A stretch of DNA of 64,000 nucleotides from Nocardia mexicana NBRC 108244 (lineage in GTDB: Bacteria; Actinomycetota; Actinomycetes; Mycobacteriales; Mycobacteriaceae): assembly GCF_001613165.1 (NCBI RefSeq), contig NZ_BDBV01000029.1:1-64000 (forward strand). The letters are read 5' to 3'. Below, in pieces: positions 35,879-43,469 of this stretch. Each line of letters starts with the position of its first letter. Position 1 is the first letter of the stretch. Both the position numbers and the translations under genes were made by a program. Under the pieces are notes generated by a model. That model saw only the letters and a program-made list of their open reading frames with translations, did no database searches and had not been told where the DNA came from.

Positions 35879-36856
35879 GTGCTGTCTCGCGCATTCATGC
35901 GATTGGTCGATCTGCTGCCGCTGCCCTCGTTGCGAGTGCAGCGGATCATCGCGGTGGCGGTGATCCTGTCGCAGGCGGGCATCTCGGTCACCGGTGCGGT
36001 CGTTCGTGTCACCGCGTCCGGGCTGGGCTGCCCCACCTGGCCGCAGTGCTTCCCGGGCAGCTTCACCCCCGTGGCGCACGCCGAGGTGCCGGTGCTGCAT
36101 CAGGTCGTCGAATTCTCCAATCGCCTGCTGACCTTCGCGGTCACACTGTGCGCGGCGCTGGTCGTGCTGGCCGTGCTGCGCGCCCGGCGGCGGCGCGAGG
36201 TGGTGATCTACGCGTGGCTGATGCCCGGTGGCACCGTGGTGCAGGCGGTCATCGGCGGCATCACCGTGCGCACCGGCCTGCTCTGGTGGACGGTGGCGGT
36301 GCATCTGCTGGCCTCGATGGTGATGGTGTGGCTGGCCGTCCAGCTGTTCGCCAAGATCGGCGAGCCCGACGACGGCGTCGAGGTGACGCAGGTCCCCGCG
36401 CCCCTGCGCTGGCTGACGGTCGTGAGCGCAATCGCGTTGTCCGGCACGCTGATTGCCGGAACTCTCGTCACCGGCGCCGGCCCGCACGCGGGCGACAAGA
36501 GTATCGAGCGGCAGGTCACGCGGCTCGAGGCGGAGATCGTGCCGCTGGTCCACCTGCACGCCGATATGCTGATCGCCTATCTGGCATTGCTGGTCGGCCT
36601 GGCGTTCGGTCTGGCCGCCGTCGGCATGACCCGCGCGATCCGCATCCGGCTCGTCGTCCTCATCGCGCTGGTGTGCGCGCAGGGCACGGTCGGCGTGGTG
36701 CAGTACTTCACCGACGTTCCCGCGGCACTGGTGGCGATTCACGTCGGCGGCGCCGCGGCCTGCACCGCGGCGACCGCCGCACTGTGGGCGTCCATGCGCA
36801 GCCGCGAACAGGTCGGGGCGGCGGCCAGGTCGAGCGTCGCGCACGCCTCCTCCTGA
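35879..36856 (+). CDS. ctaA: Heme A synthase (COX15/CtaA)
   Basis: A 325-residue membrane protein with eight predicted helices that oxidises heme O to heme A for the aa3 cytochrome oxidase. GAVVRVTASGLGCPTWPQCF near residue 40 has the family Cys pair, and HQVVEFSNRLLT, VHLLASM and LVHLHADM supply heme-ligating histidines. GTG 35879 is used; ATG 35897 is an alternative. Its partner ctaB is 11 kb to the right. A palindrome lies upstream. Confidence 0.93.
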   Translation: MLSRAFMRLVDLLPLPSLRVQRIIAVAVILSQAGISVTGAVVRVTASGLGCPTWPQCFPGSFTPVAHAEVPVLHQVVEFSNRLLTFAVTLCAALVVLAVLRARRRREVVIYAWLMPGGTVVQAVIGGITVRTGLLWWTVAVHLLASMVMVWLAVQLFAKIGEPDDGVEVTQVPAPLRWLTVVSAIALSGTLIAGTLVTGAGPHAGDKSIERQVTRLEAEIVPLVHLHADMLIAYLALLVGLAFGLAAVGMTRAIRIRLVVLIALVCAQGTVGVVQYFTDVPAALVAIHVGGAAACTAATAALWASMRSREQVGAAARSSVAHASS

Positions 36857-37186
36857 CCGCGGGACAGCGCCGACGAATTTGGCGCGTTCGCGCCGAGGTT
36901 GGCGTATTCCGCTCTCCCCCACCGGCATACCGGCAGCCACACTGGACTCGGCTGCCGCGACCGGGTGTGGTCGTCCAGCCAGGGGTTGTCTCGCATGCCG
37001 TCCGGAGAACGCCATCCCTGCGGAGCGGCCGCGAGACGTGGGTTGGTGCGCGGTAGGTGTGCAATCGGGTGTTTTGCCGCGCCCACCCCTGCACTGTCTA
37101 TCGCCGATCCGGCAGTGCCATAACGTCTTCCGGCCGCGCCGCAGCCACGACTTTGCCCGCACACGGCGTCCGGCGATAATCGATTC
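36857..37186. other. Intergenic region without convincing gene between ctaA and the FmdB-type gene
   Basis: 330 bases. Short frames exist on both strands, but they are Arg/Pro/Ser-rich and lack ribosome sites. A weak GGCGC/GCGCC dyad near 36892 could end the ctaA transcript. No promoter is clear. Nothing else is seen. Confidence 0.4.
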
Positions 37187-37405
37187 ATGCCGACCTACGC
37201 GTACCGCTGCCGAGAATGCACCGAGACGTTCGAACTCGTGCGCCCGATGAGCCGGTCCGCCGAACCCGCCCCCTGCCCGGGCGGGCACGCCGACACCGTC
37301 AAGCTGCTCAACGCGATCTCGCTCACCGGATCGGCCAGCGGCACAGCGCCCTCCGCGGCCCCGGCCACCGGTGGCGGCTGCTGCGGCGGCGGCTGCTGCG
37401 CCTGA
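37187..37405 (+). CDS. FmdB-family small zinc-ribbon protein
   Basis: A 72-residue protein that starts with MPTYAYRCRECTETFEL, the CxxC zinc-ribbon start of the FmdB/CxxC_CxxC_SSSS family. The second pair is weaker (EPAPCPGGHAD). The tail is Gly/Cys-rich (GGGCCGGGCCA), common in actinobacterial members. These are thought to be regulatory or metal-binding, but no defined function is known. No ribosome site is seen; the start is set by family homology. Confidence 0.85.
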   Translation: MPTYAYRCRECTETFELVRPMSRSAEPAPCPGGHADTVKLLNAISLTGSASGTAPSAAPATGGGCCGGGCCA

Positions 37406-37458
37406 CCCGCACTTCGCGCACCTCGCCCATGCTCACGCACCCGCTACGAGCGATGTAC

Positions 37459-37530
37459 GGGGTGCGGGAACACGTGGGGGGTGCGGGAACACGTGGGGGG
37501 TGCGGGAACACGTGGGGGGTGCGGGAACGA
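37459..37530. repeat. 19-bp tandem repeat GGGGTGCGGGAACACGTGG, 3.5 copies
   Basis: Three perfect head-to-tail copies and a partial fourth fill the gap between the convergent FmdB-type gene and the substrate-binding-protein gene. The last partial copy runs to the stop codon of the latter. The same sequence recurs, inverted, near 56080, again between convergent genes. Perfect identity of the copies points to recent slippage. Confidence 0.9.
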
Positions 37531-38307
37531 TCAGGCGGTGGCGTTCGGTCCGATCCAGGCGTCGAAGAGGCGGTCGACCGCGCCGGTGGCCATCTGGGCG
37601 GCCAGCCAGCCGTTGACCTCGGCGGCCAGCAGCGGATCGTTCTTGCGCAGCAGGAACACCTTGCCGAAGGAGTCGAACGGCCGCTCCGGATGCAGCACCG
37701 TCAGATCCGGATGCGTGCGCACGCGGTAGCGGCCCTCCACCGAATCGGTGGCGAACACGTCGGCGCGGCCGGCGGCGATCTCGTCGAAGATCGTGACGTT
37801 GTCCGGCCACAGCGTGAGCTGCGCGTCGGGGAAGTTCTTGCGCGCGAACTCCTCGTTGGTGCCGCCGCGGTTGACGATCACCCGGACCTCGGGCCGGTTG
37901 ATCTGCTCGATCGTGGCGTACCTGTCCGCGTCGGCGGTCCGGGTGATCGGAGCCTTGCCGTCGGTGCCGTAGGTGATCGAGAATTCGGAAAACGCCCGCC
38001 GCGCCGGTGAATCCGAGATGCCACCGACGGCGACATCACAGTTCAGGGCGCCGAAGTCGGTCTTCAACCCCGCCCAGGTGGTCGGCACGAACTGGATCGG
38101 GCGGCGCAGCACCTCGGCCAGCCCGCGCGCCAGATCGATGTCGACGCCCCGGAATCCACCGTTGCCGTCGCTCACCGAATACGGCGGGTAGTCGCCGGTC
38201 GTGCACACCCGCAGGGCGGCCGGGTCCTGGGCGCTCGCCGGAACTGCCGCGGCCACAAGAGAAATCACACCGGCGGCCAGCGCCGCCGCGATATGTCGAA
38301 CTCGCAT
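37531..38307 (-). CDS. Secreted periplasmic-binding-fold protein resembling cyclohexadienyl dehydratase (PheC)
   Basis: A 258-residue protein with a signal peptide (AALAAGVISLVAAAVPASAQ). The mature part is a solute-binding family 3 fold. Its closest remembered match is the periplasmic cyclohexadienyl/arogenate dehydratase rather than a transport protein: TTGDYPPYS, FRGVDIDLARGLAE, VAVGGISDSPARR, VNRGGTNEEFAR and DVFATDSVEG, whose Glu is at the catalytic position. No permease or ATPase gene adjoins, which supports an enzyme. It starts 12 bases after the upstream gene ends, so they form an operon. Confidence 0.75.
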   Translation of the reverse strand: MRVRHIAAALAAGVISLVAAAVPASAQDPAALRVCTTGDYPPYSVSDGNGGFRGVDIDLARGLAEVLRRPIQFVPTTWAGLKTDFGALNCDVAVGGISDSPARRAFSEFSITYGTDGKAPITRTADADRYATIEQINRPEVRVIVNRGGTNEEFARKNFPDAQLTLWPDNVTIFDEIAAGRADVFATDSVEGRYRVRTHPDLTVLHPERPFDSFGKVFLLRKNDPLLAAEVNGWLAAQMATGAVDRLFDAWIGPNATA

Positions 38308-38319
38308 ATTTCCTACTGC

Positions 38320-38670
38320 TCAGCGCTCGTTGCGCGCCTTCGGGAAGCGGGTCTGGTGGGCGACCCACCCGGCCATCTTCGCCCAGTGCCCCTTGGCCGG
38401 GGTGACGATCGAGGTCAGCTCGCGGTCCCAGTGTTCGGTCTCCGACAGCCCGTTCACGGTCTCCACCAGGGCCTTCGCGGAGGCCAGATCGTCGACGACG
38501 CGGTCGCCGAGCACGCCGTCGGAGCCGACGAGGGTGACCCGGACGCCCGCCCGGCCGATGGGCTGCAGCACGGCGGTGGCGGAACCGCCGTGCTCGGCGA
38601 CGAACTCCTTCGCCGAGTCGATGATGGAGGGCGACAGCTTCGTCGGGGCGGCTGCGGCGGTTTCGCTCAT
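38320..38670 (-). CDS. Conserved-type hypothetical protein, 116 residues
   Basis: A small soluble alpha/beta protein. Readable segments are LSPSIIDSAKEFVAEHGGSATAVLQPIGRAGVRVTLVGSDGVLGDRVVDDLASAKALVETVNG, with balanced composition and no membrane segment. ATG 38670 is chosen; ATG 38676 is two codons upstream. It is divergent from qor and heads the operon with the PheC-like gene. No family is recognised. Confidence 0.65.
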   Translation of the reverse strand: MSETAAAAPTKLSPSIIDSAKEFVAEHGGSATAVLQPIGRAGVRVTLVGSDGVLGDRVVDDLASAKALVETVNGLSETEHWDRELTSIVTPAKGHWAKMAGWVAHQTRFPKARNER

Positions 38671-38751
38671 GATCATGAGTTTACCGTCCAGTAGGGTTCG
38701 GTCCACCGCCCGGCGGGAATGTTCACATCGCGGCGGGTGTAGAACGTTGTC

Positions 38752-39717
38752 ATGCGCGCCATTCAGGTTTCCGAGCACGGTGGACCCGAGGTCCTGCAGT
38801 CGGCCGACCTACCGGAGCCGCACGCCGGGCCCGGGCAGTTGCTGGTGGACACCGAGGCGATCGGCGTCAACTTCATCGACACCTACATCCGGACCGGAAT
38901 CTATCCGCAGGATGTGCCGTATGTTCCCGGCTCCGAGGGCACCGGCGTGGTCGCGGCGGTCGGCCCGGACGTGACCGAATTCGCCGTGGGCGACCGGGTC
39001 GCGTGGGCCGCGGCGCCGGGCAGCTATGCCGAGCGGGTCCTGGTGCCCGCCGCGGTGGCGGTGCCGGTTCCGGCCGGTGTCGACGCGCCGGTCGCGGCGT
39101 CGGCGCTGCTGCAGGGCATGACGGCGCACTATCTGATCGAGTCGATCTACAAGCCGGAACCGGGTGAGACGGTACTGGTGCACGCCGGCGCCGGAGGCGT
39201 GGGACTGCTGCTCACCCAGATGGGTGCGGCCCGCGGCGTGCGCGTGATCACGACCGTGTCGACGGACGAGAAGGAGGCGCTGTCGCGCGAGGCCGGTGCC
39301 GCCGAGGTGCTCCGCTACGGCGACGACCTGGCCCAGCGGGTGCGGAAGCTGACCGACGGGGTCGGCGTCGCGGCGGTCTACGACGGCGTCGGCCGGGCCA
39401 CCTTCGACGCCAGCCTCGACTCGCTGCGCGTGCGCGGCATGCTCGCGCTGTTCGGGGCGGCGAGCGGGCCGGTGCCGCCGGTGGACCCGCAGCGCCTCAA
39501 CCGCGGCGGTTCGCTGTTCCTGACCCGCCCGATGCTCGCCCACTACACCCGCGACCGCGCCGAATTGCTGTGGCGCGCAGGGGATGTCTTCGACGCCATC
39601 GCCGCGGGGACGCTCCGGGTACGCGTCGGCGCGACCTATCCCCTCGCCGAGGCCGAGCAGGCGCACCGGGACCTGGAGGGCCGCCAGACCACCGGGTCCA
39701 TCGTGCTGCTGCCCTGA
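38752..39717 (+). CDS. qor: Quinone oxidoreductase, zeta-crystallin family
   Basis: A 321-residue zinc-independent MDR-family reductase. The substrate domain has AIGVNFIDTYIRTGIYP and VPGSEGTGVVAAVG; the nucleotide-binding domain has VLVHAGAGGVGLLLTQMGAA. It should reduce quinones with NADPH. It is convergent with the TetR gene, the stops being four bases apart. In Mycobacterium tuberculosis a qor gene lies in the same neighbourhood as ctaB and tkt, as I recall. Confidence 0.92.
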   Translation: MRAIQVSEHGGPEVLQSADLPEPHAGPGQLLVDTEAIGVNFIDTYIRTGIYPQDVPYVPGSEGTGVVAAVGPDVTEFAVGDRVAWAAAPGSYAERVLVPAAVAVPVPAGVDAPVAASALLQGMTAHYLIESIYKPEPGETVLVHAGAGGVGLLLTQMGAARGVRVITTVSTDEKEALSREAGAAEVLRYGDDLAQRVRKLTDGVGVAAVYDGVGRATFDASLDSLRVRGMLALFGAASGPVPPVDPQRLNRGGSLFLTRPMLAHYTRDRAELLWRAGDVFDAIAAGTLRVRVGATYPLAEAEQAHRDLEGRQTTGSIVLLP

Positions 39718-39721
39718 GAAC

Positions 39722-40342
39722 TCAGTAGTCGCGCCCGGTGAGGCCGCGGTAGACGAACCGGGTCAGCCCGTCGACGGCCTGTTCGTCGGTCAGCTCGACC
39801 GTGCCCTGCTGCACCGCCTCGAGCAGGCCGTGCAGGGTCAGGAACATCATGGCCAGGCTGCCGTCCGGAGTGCTGGGCAGCCGCATTCCGGCCGCGAGGA
39901 ACCCGTCGAGGTGGTCCGCGATCTCCGCGCGCTGCTCGGCCGAGAACCGCGCCGCCAGCCCGGCGAAATCCTCGCTGACCAGCGCGGCCTGATCCACGGC
40001 GCGCAGCACCGGCCAGTTGCGGCGGGCGAAGGTCCAATACTGCTCCACGTGGAAGCGGACGGCCTCCGGATCGGTGAAGTCCGGATTGTGCGCCTGCTCC
40101 TCGGCCGCCGTATCTCCTTCCGCGGCAAAGTCTTCCAGAAGGGCCTGCAGTAGCTCCTCCTTGCCCGCGAAGTGGTTGTAGAACGAGCCCGCCGCGCGGC
40201 CCGCCGCCGCGGTGATATCGGTGATCTTCGTGTTCAGATAGCCACGCTCGGCGAACAGCCGCCGCGCCGCGGCCTTGAGCGCCTGCTCGGTCTCCGCCGC
40301 CTTCTCCTTGCGGCTACCCGCTTCCGCGCGACTCGTGGGCAT
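39722..40342 (-). CDS. TetR family transcriptional regulator
   Basis: A 206-residue repressor. The helix-turn-helix is NTKITDITAAAGRAAGSFYNHFAGKEELL at about residues 39-67, followed by a helical ligand domain. ATG 40342 is used. It is divergent from the flavin monooxygenase at 40426, and two dyads of the same layout lie between them (40382-40410). It therefore probably represses the monooxygenase and itself, and is relieved by an aromatic or polyketide-like inducer. Confidence 0.9.
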   Translation of the reverse strand: MPTSRAEAGSRKEKAAETEQALKAAARRLFAERGYLNTKITDITAAAGRAAGSFYNHFAGKEELLQALLEDFAAEGDTAAEEQAHNPDFTDPEAVRFHVEQYWTFARRNWPVLRAVDQAALVSEDFAGLAARFSAEQRAEIADHLDGFLAAGMRLPSTPDGSLAMMFLTLHGLLEAVQQGTVELTDEQAVDGLTRFVYRGLTGRDY

Positions 40343-40381
40343 CACCACCTCCTTGACGGCGGACCCTACCAACCTCAATAC

Positions 40382-40410
40382 TGAATCCATCTTCACTGAA
40401 TTTAGATTCA
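40382..40410. promoter_or_regulatory. Two adjacent 14-bp dyads (TGAA..TTCA), probable TetR operators
   Basis: TGAATCCATCTTCA at 40382-40395 and TGAATTTAGATTCA at 40397-40410 start 15 bases apart. The second has 5-bp perfect arms (TGAAT/ATTCA), the first 4-bp arms. They lie in the divergent TetR/monooxygenase gap. Two copies suggest cooperative binding of two dimers. Confidence 0.6.
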
Positions 40411-40425
40411 TTACAGGAGGACGAT

Positions 40426-41886
40426 GTGTCACCGCAGGTACTGATCGCCGGCGCCGGTCCGACCGGGCTCACGCTCGCCATCGATCTCGCCCGCCGCGAC
40501 GTCGATGTGCGCATCGTGGACCGGGCGGCGCAGTTCTTCGCGGGCTCGCGCGGCGACGGGATTCAGCCGCGCACCCTGGAGGTGTTCGACGATCTCGGCG
40601 TGCTCGAGGCGGTATTCGCCGCGGGCTCACCACAGGCTCCGATGCGGGTCCATCTCGATGGGGAGTTCGTCACCGAGCGCCGGATGACCGAGCCGCGCGA
40701 ACCGACCCCCGCCGTGCCGTACCCGAATCCGTGGGTGCTCGGGCAGTCCGATACCGAGTCGATCCTGCGCGAGCGGCTCGCCGAGTTCGGGGTCCAGGTC
40801 GAAATGTCCACGGAGCTGGCCGATTTCACGCAGGACACGGCCGGGGTGACCGCGACCCTGAACGGCCCGGGCGGCACCGAGACCGTGCGGGCGGACTATC
40901 TCGTCGGTGCGGACGGCGGGCGGAGCACGGTCCGCAGGGCGCTCGCGATCGCGTTCGAGGGCACCACCGACGAGTCGATCCGGATGCTGCTCGGTGACGT
41001 CCGCGCCGATGCGCTGGACCACGGGTACGGCTACTGGTTCGCCCATCAGGATGCACCGATGGAGGGAATTGCCCTGACTCCCCTGCCCGGCCGTCGACTG
41101 TTCCAGTTCGCGGCACCGCTGAGCGCCGACACCGAGCCGACGCGGGCGGTGCTGCAGGACTATGTCGACAGGCTCGCCCGGCGCACCGATATCGTGCTCG
41201 GGGAACCCGTGTGGTCCACCGTGTGGCGGCCGAACATCCGTCTGGCGCAGCGTTTTCGGGACGGGCGGGTATTCCTGGCCGGGGACGCCGCCCACGTGCA
41301 TCCGCCGACCGGCGGGCAGGGGATGAACACCGGCATCCAGGATGCCTACAACCTCGGCTGGAAGCTCGCCGCCGCCCTGCGAGGCGCACCGCCCCTCGAC
41401 GGCGGCTTCCCCGATGGCGAGGCCCTGCTCGACAGCTACGCCACCGAACGCCGCGCGGTCGCCGCGCGCGTTCTCGGAATCAGCACCGATCTACTCGAAA
41501 AGCACAGGCACGGAGACGAAGACGCGATGCGGCGCGGACCGGAGACGCAGCAGCTCGACATCACCTACCGCGCGCCCGGCGCATCCGGTCCCCTGCTCGC
41601 CGGTGACCGCGCGCCCGACGCTCCGCTGCGGCGCGCGGACGGCACCGCACTGCGCCTGTTCGACCTGTTCCGTGGGCCCCATGCCACCCTGTTGTCCTTC
41701 GGTACCGCCGCCTCGGCCGAAACCAGCGGCGTCCGGGCACATTCCGTCGTCCCGCCGGATCACACACCGGCCGACGGCGACCTGGTCGCCGTCGACGGTC
41801 ACGCATTCGCCGACTACGCGGCCACGCCGGGCACACGAGTGTTGGTTCGCCCCGACGGCTACCTGGCCTGGCGTGCCGATACGTAG
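40426..41886 (+). CDS. FAD-dependent aromatic monooxygenase (PheA/TfdB/MhpA type)
   Basis: A 486-residue flavin hydroxylase. The dinucleotide-binding motif VLIAGAGPTGLTLAIDLARR is at the N-terminus; the DG motif reads YLVGADGGRSTVR near residue 165 and the GD motif VFLAGDAAHVHPPTGGQGMN near residue 285. A thioredoxin-like C-terminal domain typical of phenol and tetracenomycin hydroxylases follows. GTG 40426 has a perfect AGGAGG at 40415-40420. It would hydroxylate an aromatic ring with NAD(P)H and O2, for catabolism, detoxification or antibiotic inactivation (the fold includes rifampicin monooxygenase). Confidence 0.9.
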   Translation: MSPQVLIAGAGPTGLTLAIDLARRDVDVRIVDRAAQFFAGSRGDGIQPRTLEVFDDLGVLEAVFAAGSPQAPMRVHLDGEFVTERRMTEPREPTPAVPYPNPWVLGQSDTESILRERLAEFGVQVEMSTELADFTQDTAGVTATLNGPGGTETVRADYLVGADGGRSTVRRALAIAFEGTTDESIRMLLGDVRADALDHGYGYWFAHQDAPMEGIALTPLPGRRLFQFAAPLSADTEPTRAVLQDYVDRLARRTDIVLGEPVWSTVWRPNIRLAQRFRDGRVFLAGDAAHVHPPTGGQGMNTGIQDAYNLGWKLAAALRGAPPLDGGFPDGEALLDSYATERRAVAARVLGISTDLLEKHRHGDEDAMRRGPETQQLDITYRAPGASGPLLAGDRAPDAPLRRADGTALRLFDLFRGPHATLLSFGTAASAETSGVRAHSVVPPDHTPADGDLVAVDGHAFADYAATPGTRVLVRPDGYLAWRADT

Positions 41887-42075
41887 AGCGCAATAGACGG
41901 CCGACCGGTATGCACCGCCCGTAAAAATTCACCACCCGCTCGCACGGTCGCTGTGGCGATGCTGGATGATCTGTGCTGCTGCGCAAGCCGATTCGTCCGG
42001 TTCGCCGTACCCTCGTACGGTGATCGGACGCCCAGCGCGGCCGAACGACTACGCATCGATCAGGGGTTGATCAGG

Positions 42076-43461
42076 ATGTTGGTGAAGGTCCGCAACGACG
42101 ACCCATCGCGGCTGTCCAGTACCGAACGGACGGTGGTGAACTGGTTGAAGTCGTGGACCGGTGCGCACGCGCTGTCCGGTATCGCGGTGGTGAAGGCGCA
42201 CGGTGCCGACATGATCGTGTGGACCCCCACGACCTGCGTCGTGGTCGTCGTCAAGGGCTTCACCGAACGGATGAACGGCGCGCTCAACGCCGCCGATACC
42301 GCGCCGTGGACGGTCGACGGCCACATCGCCCCGCTCGAGGGCGTGCAGGACGGCACCGAGCCGATGGCCGAGGTCCGCGCCCGCACCGCCGAGATCGCGC
42401 ACCTGCTGCGCGGTGCGCCGGGCCGCGAGCAGGTCGCGGTCATGGGCATCGTGCTGGTGATCCCGCAGCTCGGCACTCGCGTCAGCCTGGAGAAGGGGCA
42501 TCTGCCGGAGGGGCTGGACGTGGTGGTCGGCGACGGGCCGTCCTCGCTGCGCGCCTACTTCACCCGCATCTCGGGCGGCGGCGATTCGGGAACGACCGGC
42601 GAGGCGGCGCCCGCCGGGCCCGCGCCGGGCGATCCGGCCACCTGGGATGCCGCCCAGGTGAGCCAGGCGCTCGGCGCCCTCGGCTTCGCCGCCGCCGCAA
42701 CCTATTCCGATCTGACCGCCGAGGGATTTCCGCCGCCGCGGGGCGACCGCACGAGGTCGCACCCCGCCCCGGAAGCACCGGTCCCGCCCGTGACGGCCGC
42801 CCCGCCCGGAGCCCCGCCGTCCACACCACCGGGCTCCGGCGCTCCGATCCCACCCCCACCCGGCGGGCCTGCCCCGATTCCGGTCCCGGGCGGGGCGCCC
42901 GCCACTGCGGGCGGCCAGCCGGCGCCGCAGCGCGAATCCGCGCCCCCACCGACAAGTTACGGACATTCCCAGCCCGCGACGGGCTACCGCGAGCCGCAGA
43001 GCGAACCCGCCGCACGGGGTTACGGCTCGCCGCAACGCGAGTCCGCCTCCGCCGCACCGGGTTACGCGCCGCCGCAGCGGGAATTCGCTTCCTCCCCACC
43101 GGGTTACGGCAGCCAGCAGCGCCCCTACGCGTCCGCCACACCGAGCTACGGATCCCCGCAGCAGTCCTATTCCTCTCCCGCCCAGCCGTATTCGGTTCCC
43201 TTCGAGCCCCGCCCGCCCAAACCGATGCGCCCCCGCGGCCGCGGGTACGTTCCGCTCGTCCTGCTCGCTCTGCTGGTCCTCGTCCTCGCGGTCGCCGCCC
43301 TGTGCACCGCCGGATCCGACGACGAGCCCAGCAAGCCCGCACCCGCCCCGGTCACCACGGCGACCACCGTCCCCCGCACCACGACCACGGATCCGACCGT
43401 TCCCCCGGATACCCCGGGCCCGGCGTGCTTCCCCCTGCAGCCCGACTGCCCCTCGGAGTAG
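42076..43461 (+). CDS. NERD-like domain, Pro-rich repeat linker and C-terminal membrane anchor
   Basis: About 461 residues. Residues 1-150 form an alpha/beta domain with STERTVVNWLKSW, GADMIVWTPTTCVVVVVKGF and RTAEIAHLL. This resembles nuclease-related (NERD-like) domains of actinobacterial membrane proteins, with the Asp and the VVVVVKGF strand at the predicted active-site edge. A long Pro/Gly/Gln-rich linker follows, with repeats such as GYGSPQRE, then one membrane helix (VPLVLLALLVLVLAVAAL) and a Thr/Pro-rich tail. ATG 42076 is chosen. It is convergent with the anchored binding protein. Function is unknown. Confidence 0.6.
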   Translation: MLVKVRNDDPSRLSSTERTVVNWLKSWTGAHALSGIAVVKAHGADMIVWTPTTCVVVVVKGFTERMNGALNAADTAPWTVDGHIAPLEGVQDGTEPMAEVRARTAEIAHLLRGAPGREQVAVMGIVLVIPQLGTRVSLEKGHLPEGLDVVVGDGPSSLRAYFTRISGGGDSGTTGEAAPAGPAPGDPATWDAAQVSQALGALGFAAAATYSDLTAEGFPPPRGDRTRSHPAPEAPVPPVTAAPPGAPPSTPPGSGAPIPPPPGGPAPIPVPGGAPATAGGQPAPQRESAPPPTSYGHSQPATGYREPQSEPAARGYGSPQRESASAAPGYAPPQREFASSPPGYGSQQRPYASATPSYGSPQQSYSSPAQPYSVPFEPRPPKPMRPRGRGYVPLVLLALLVLVLAVAALCTAGSDDEPSKPAPAPVTTATTVPRTTTTDPTVPPDTPGPACFPLQPDCPSE

Positions 43462-43469
43462 CGGTTGCG

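Noticed and set aside
36899-37123. Possible 74-residue protein between ctaA and the FmdB-type gene
   Set aside because: It is rich in Arg, Ser, Pro and Cys, lacks a ribosome site and has no family features.
37459-37530. CRISPR array
   Set aside because: The repeats are directly adjacent with no unique spacers and no cas genes lie nearby.
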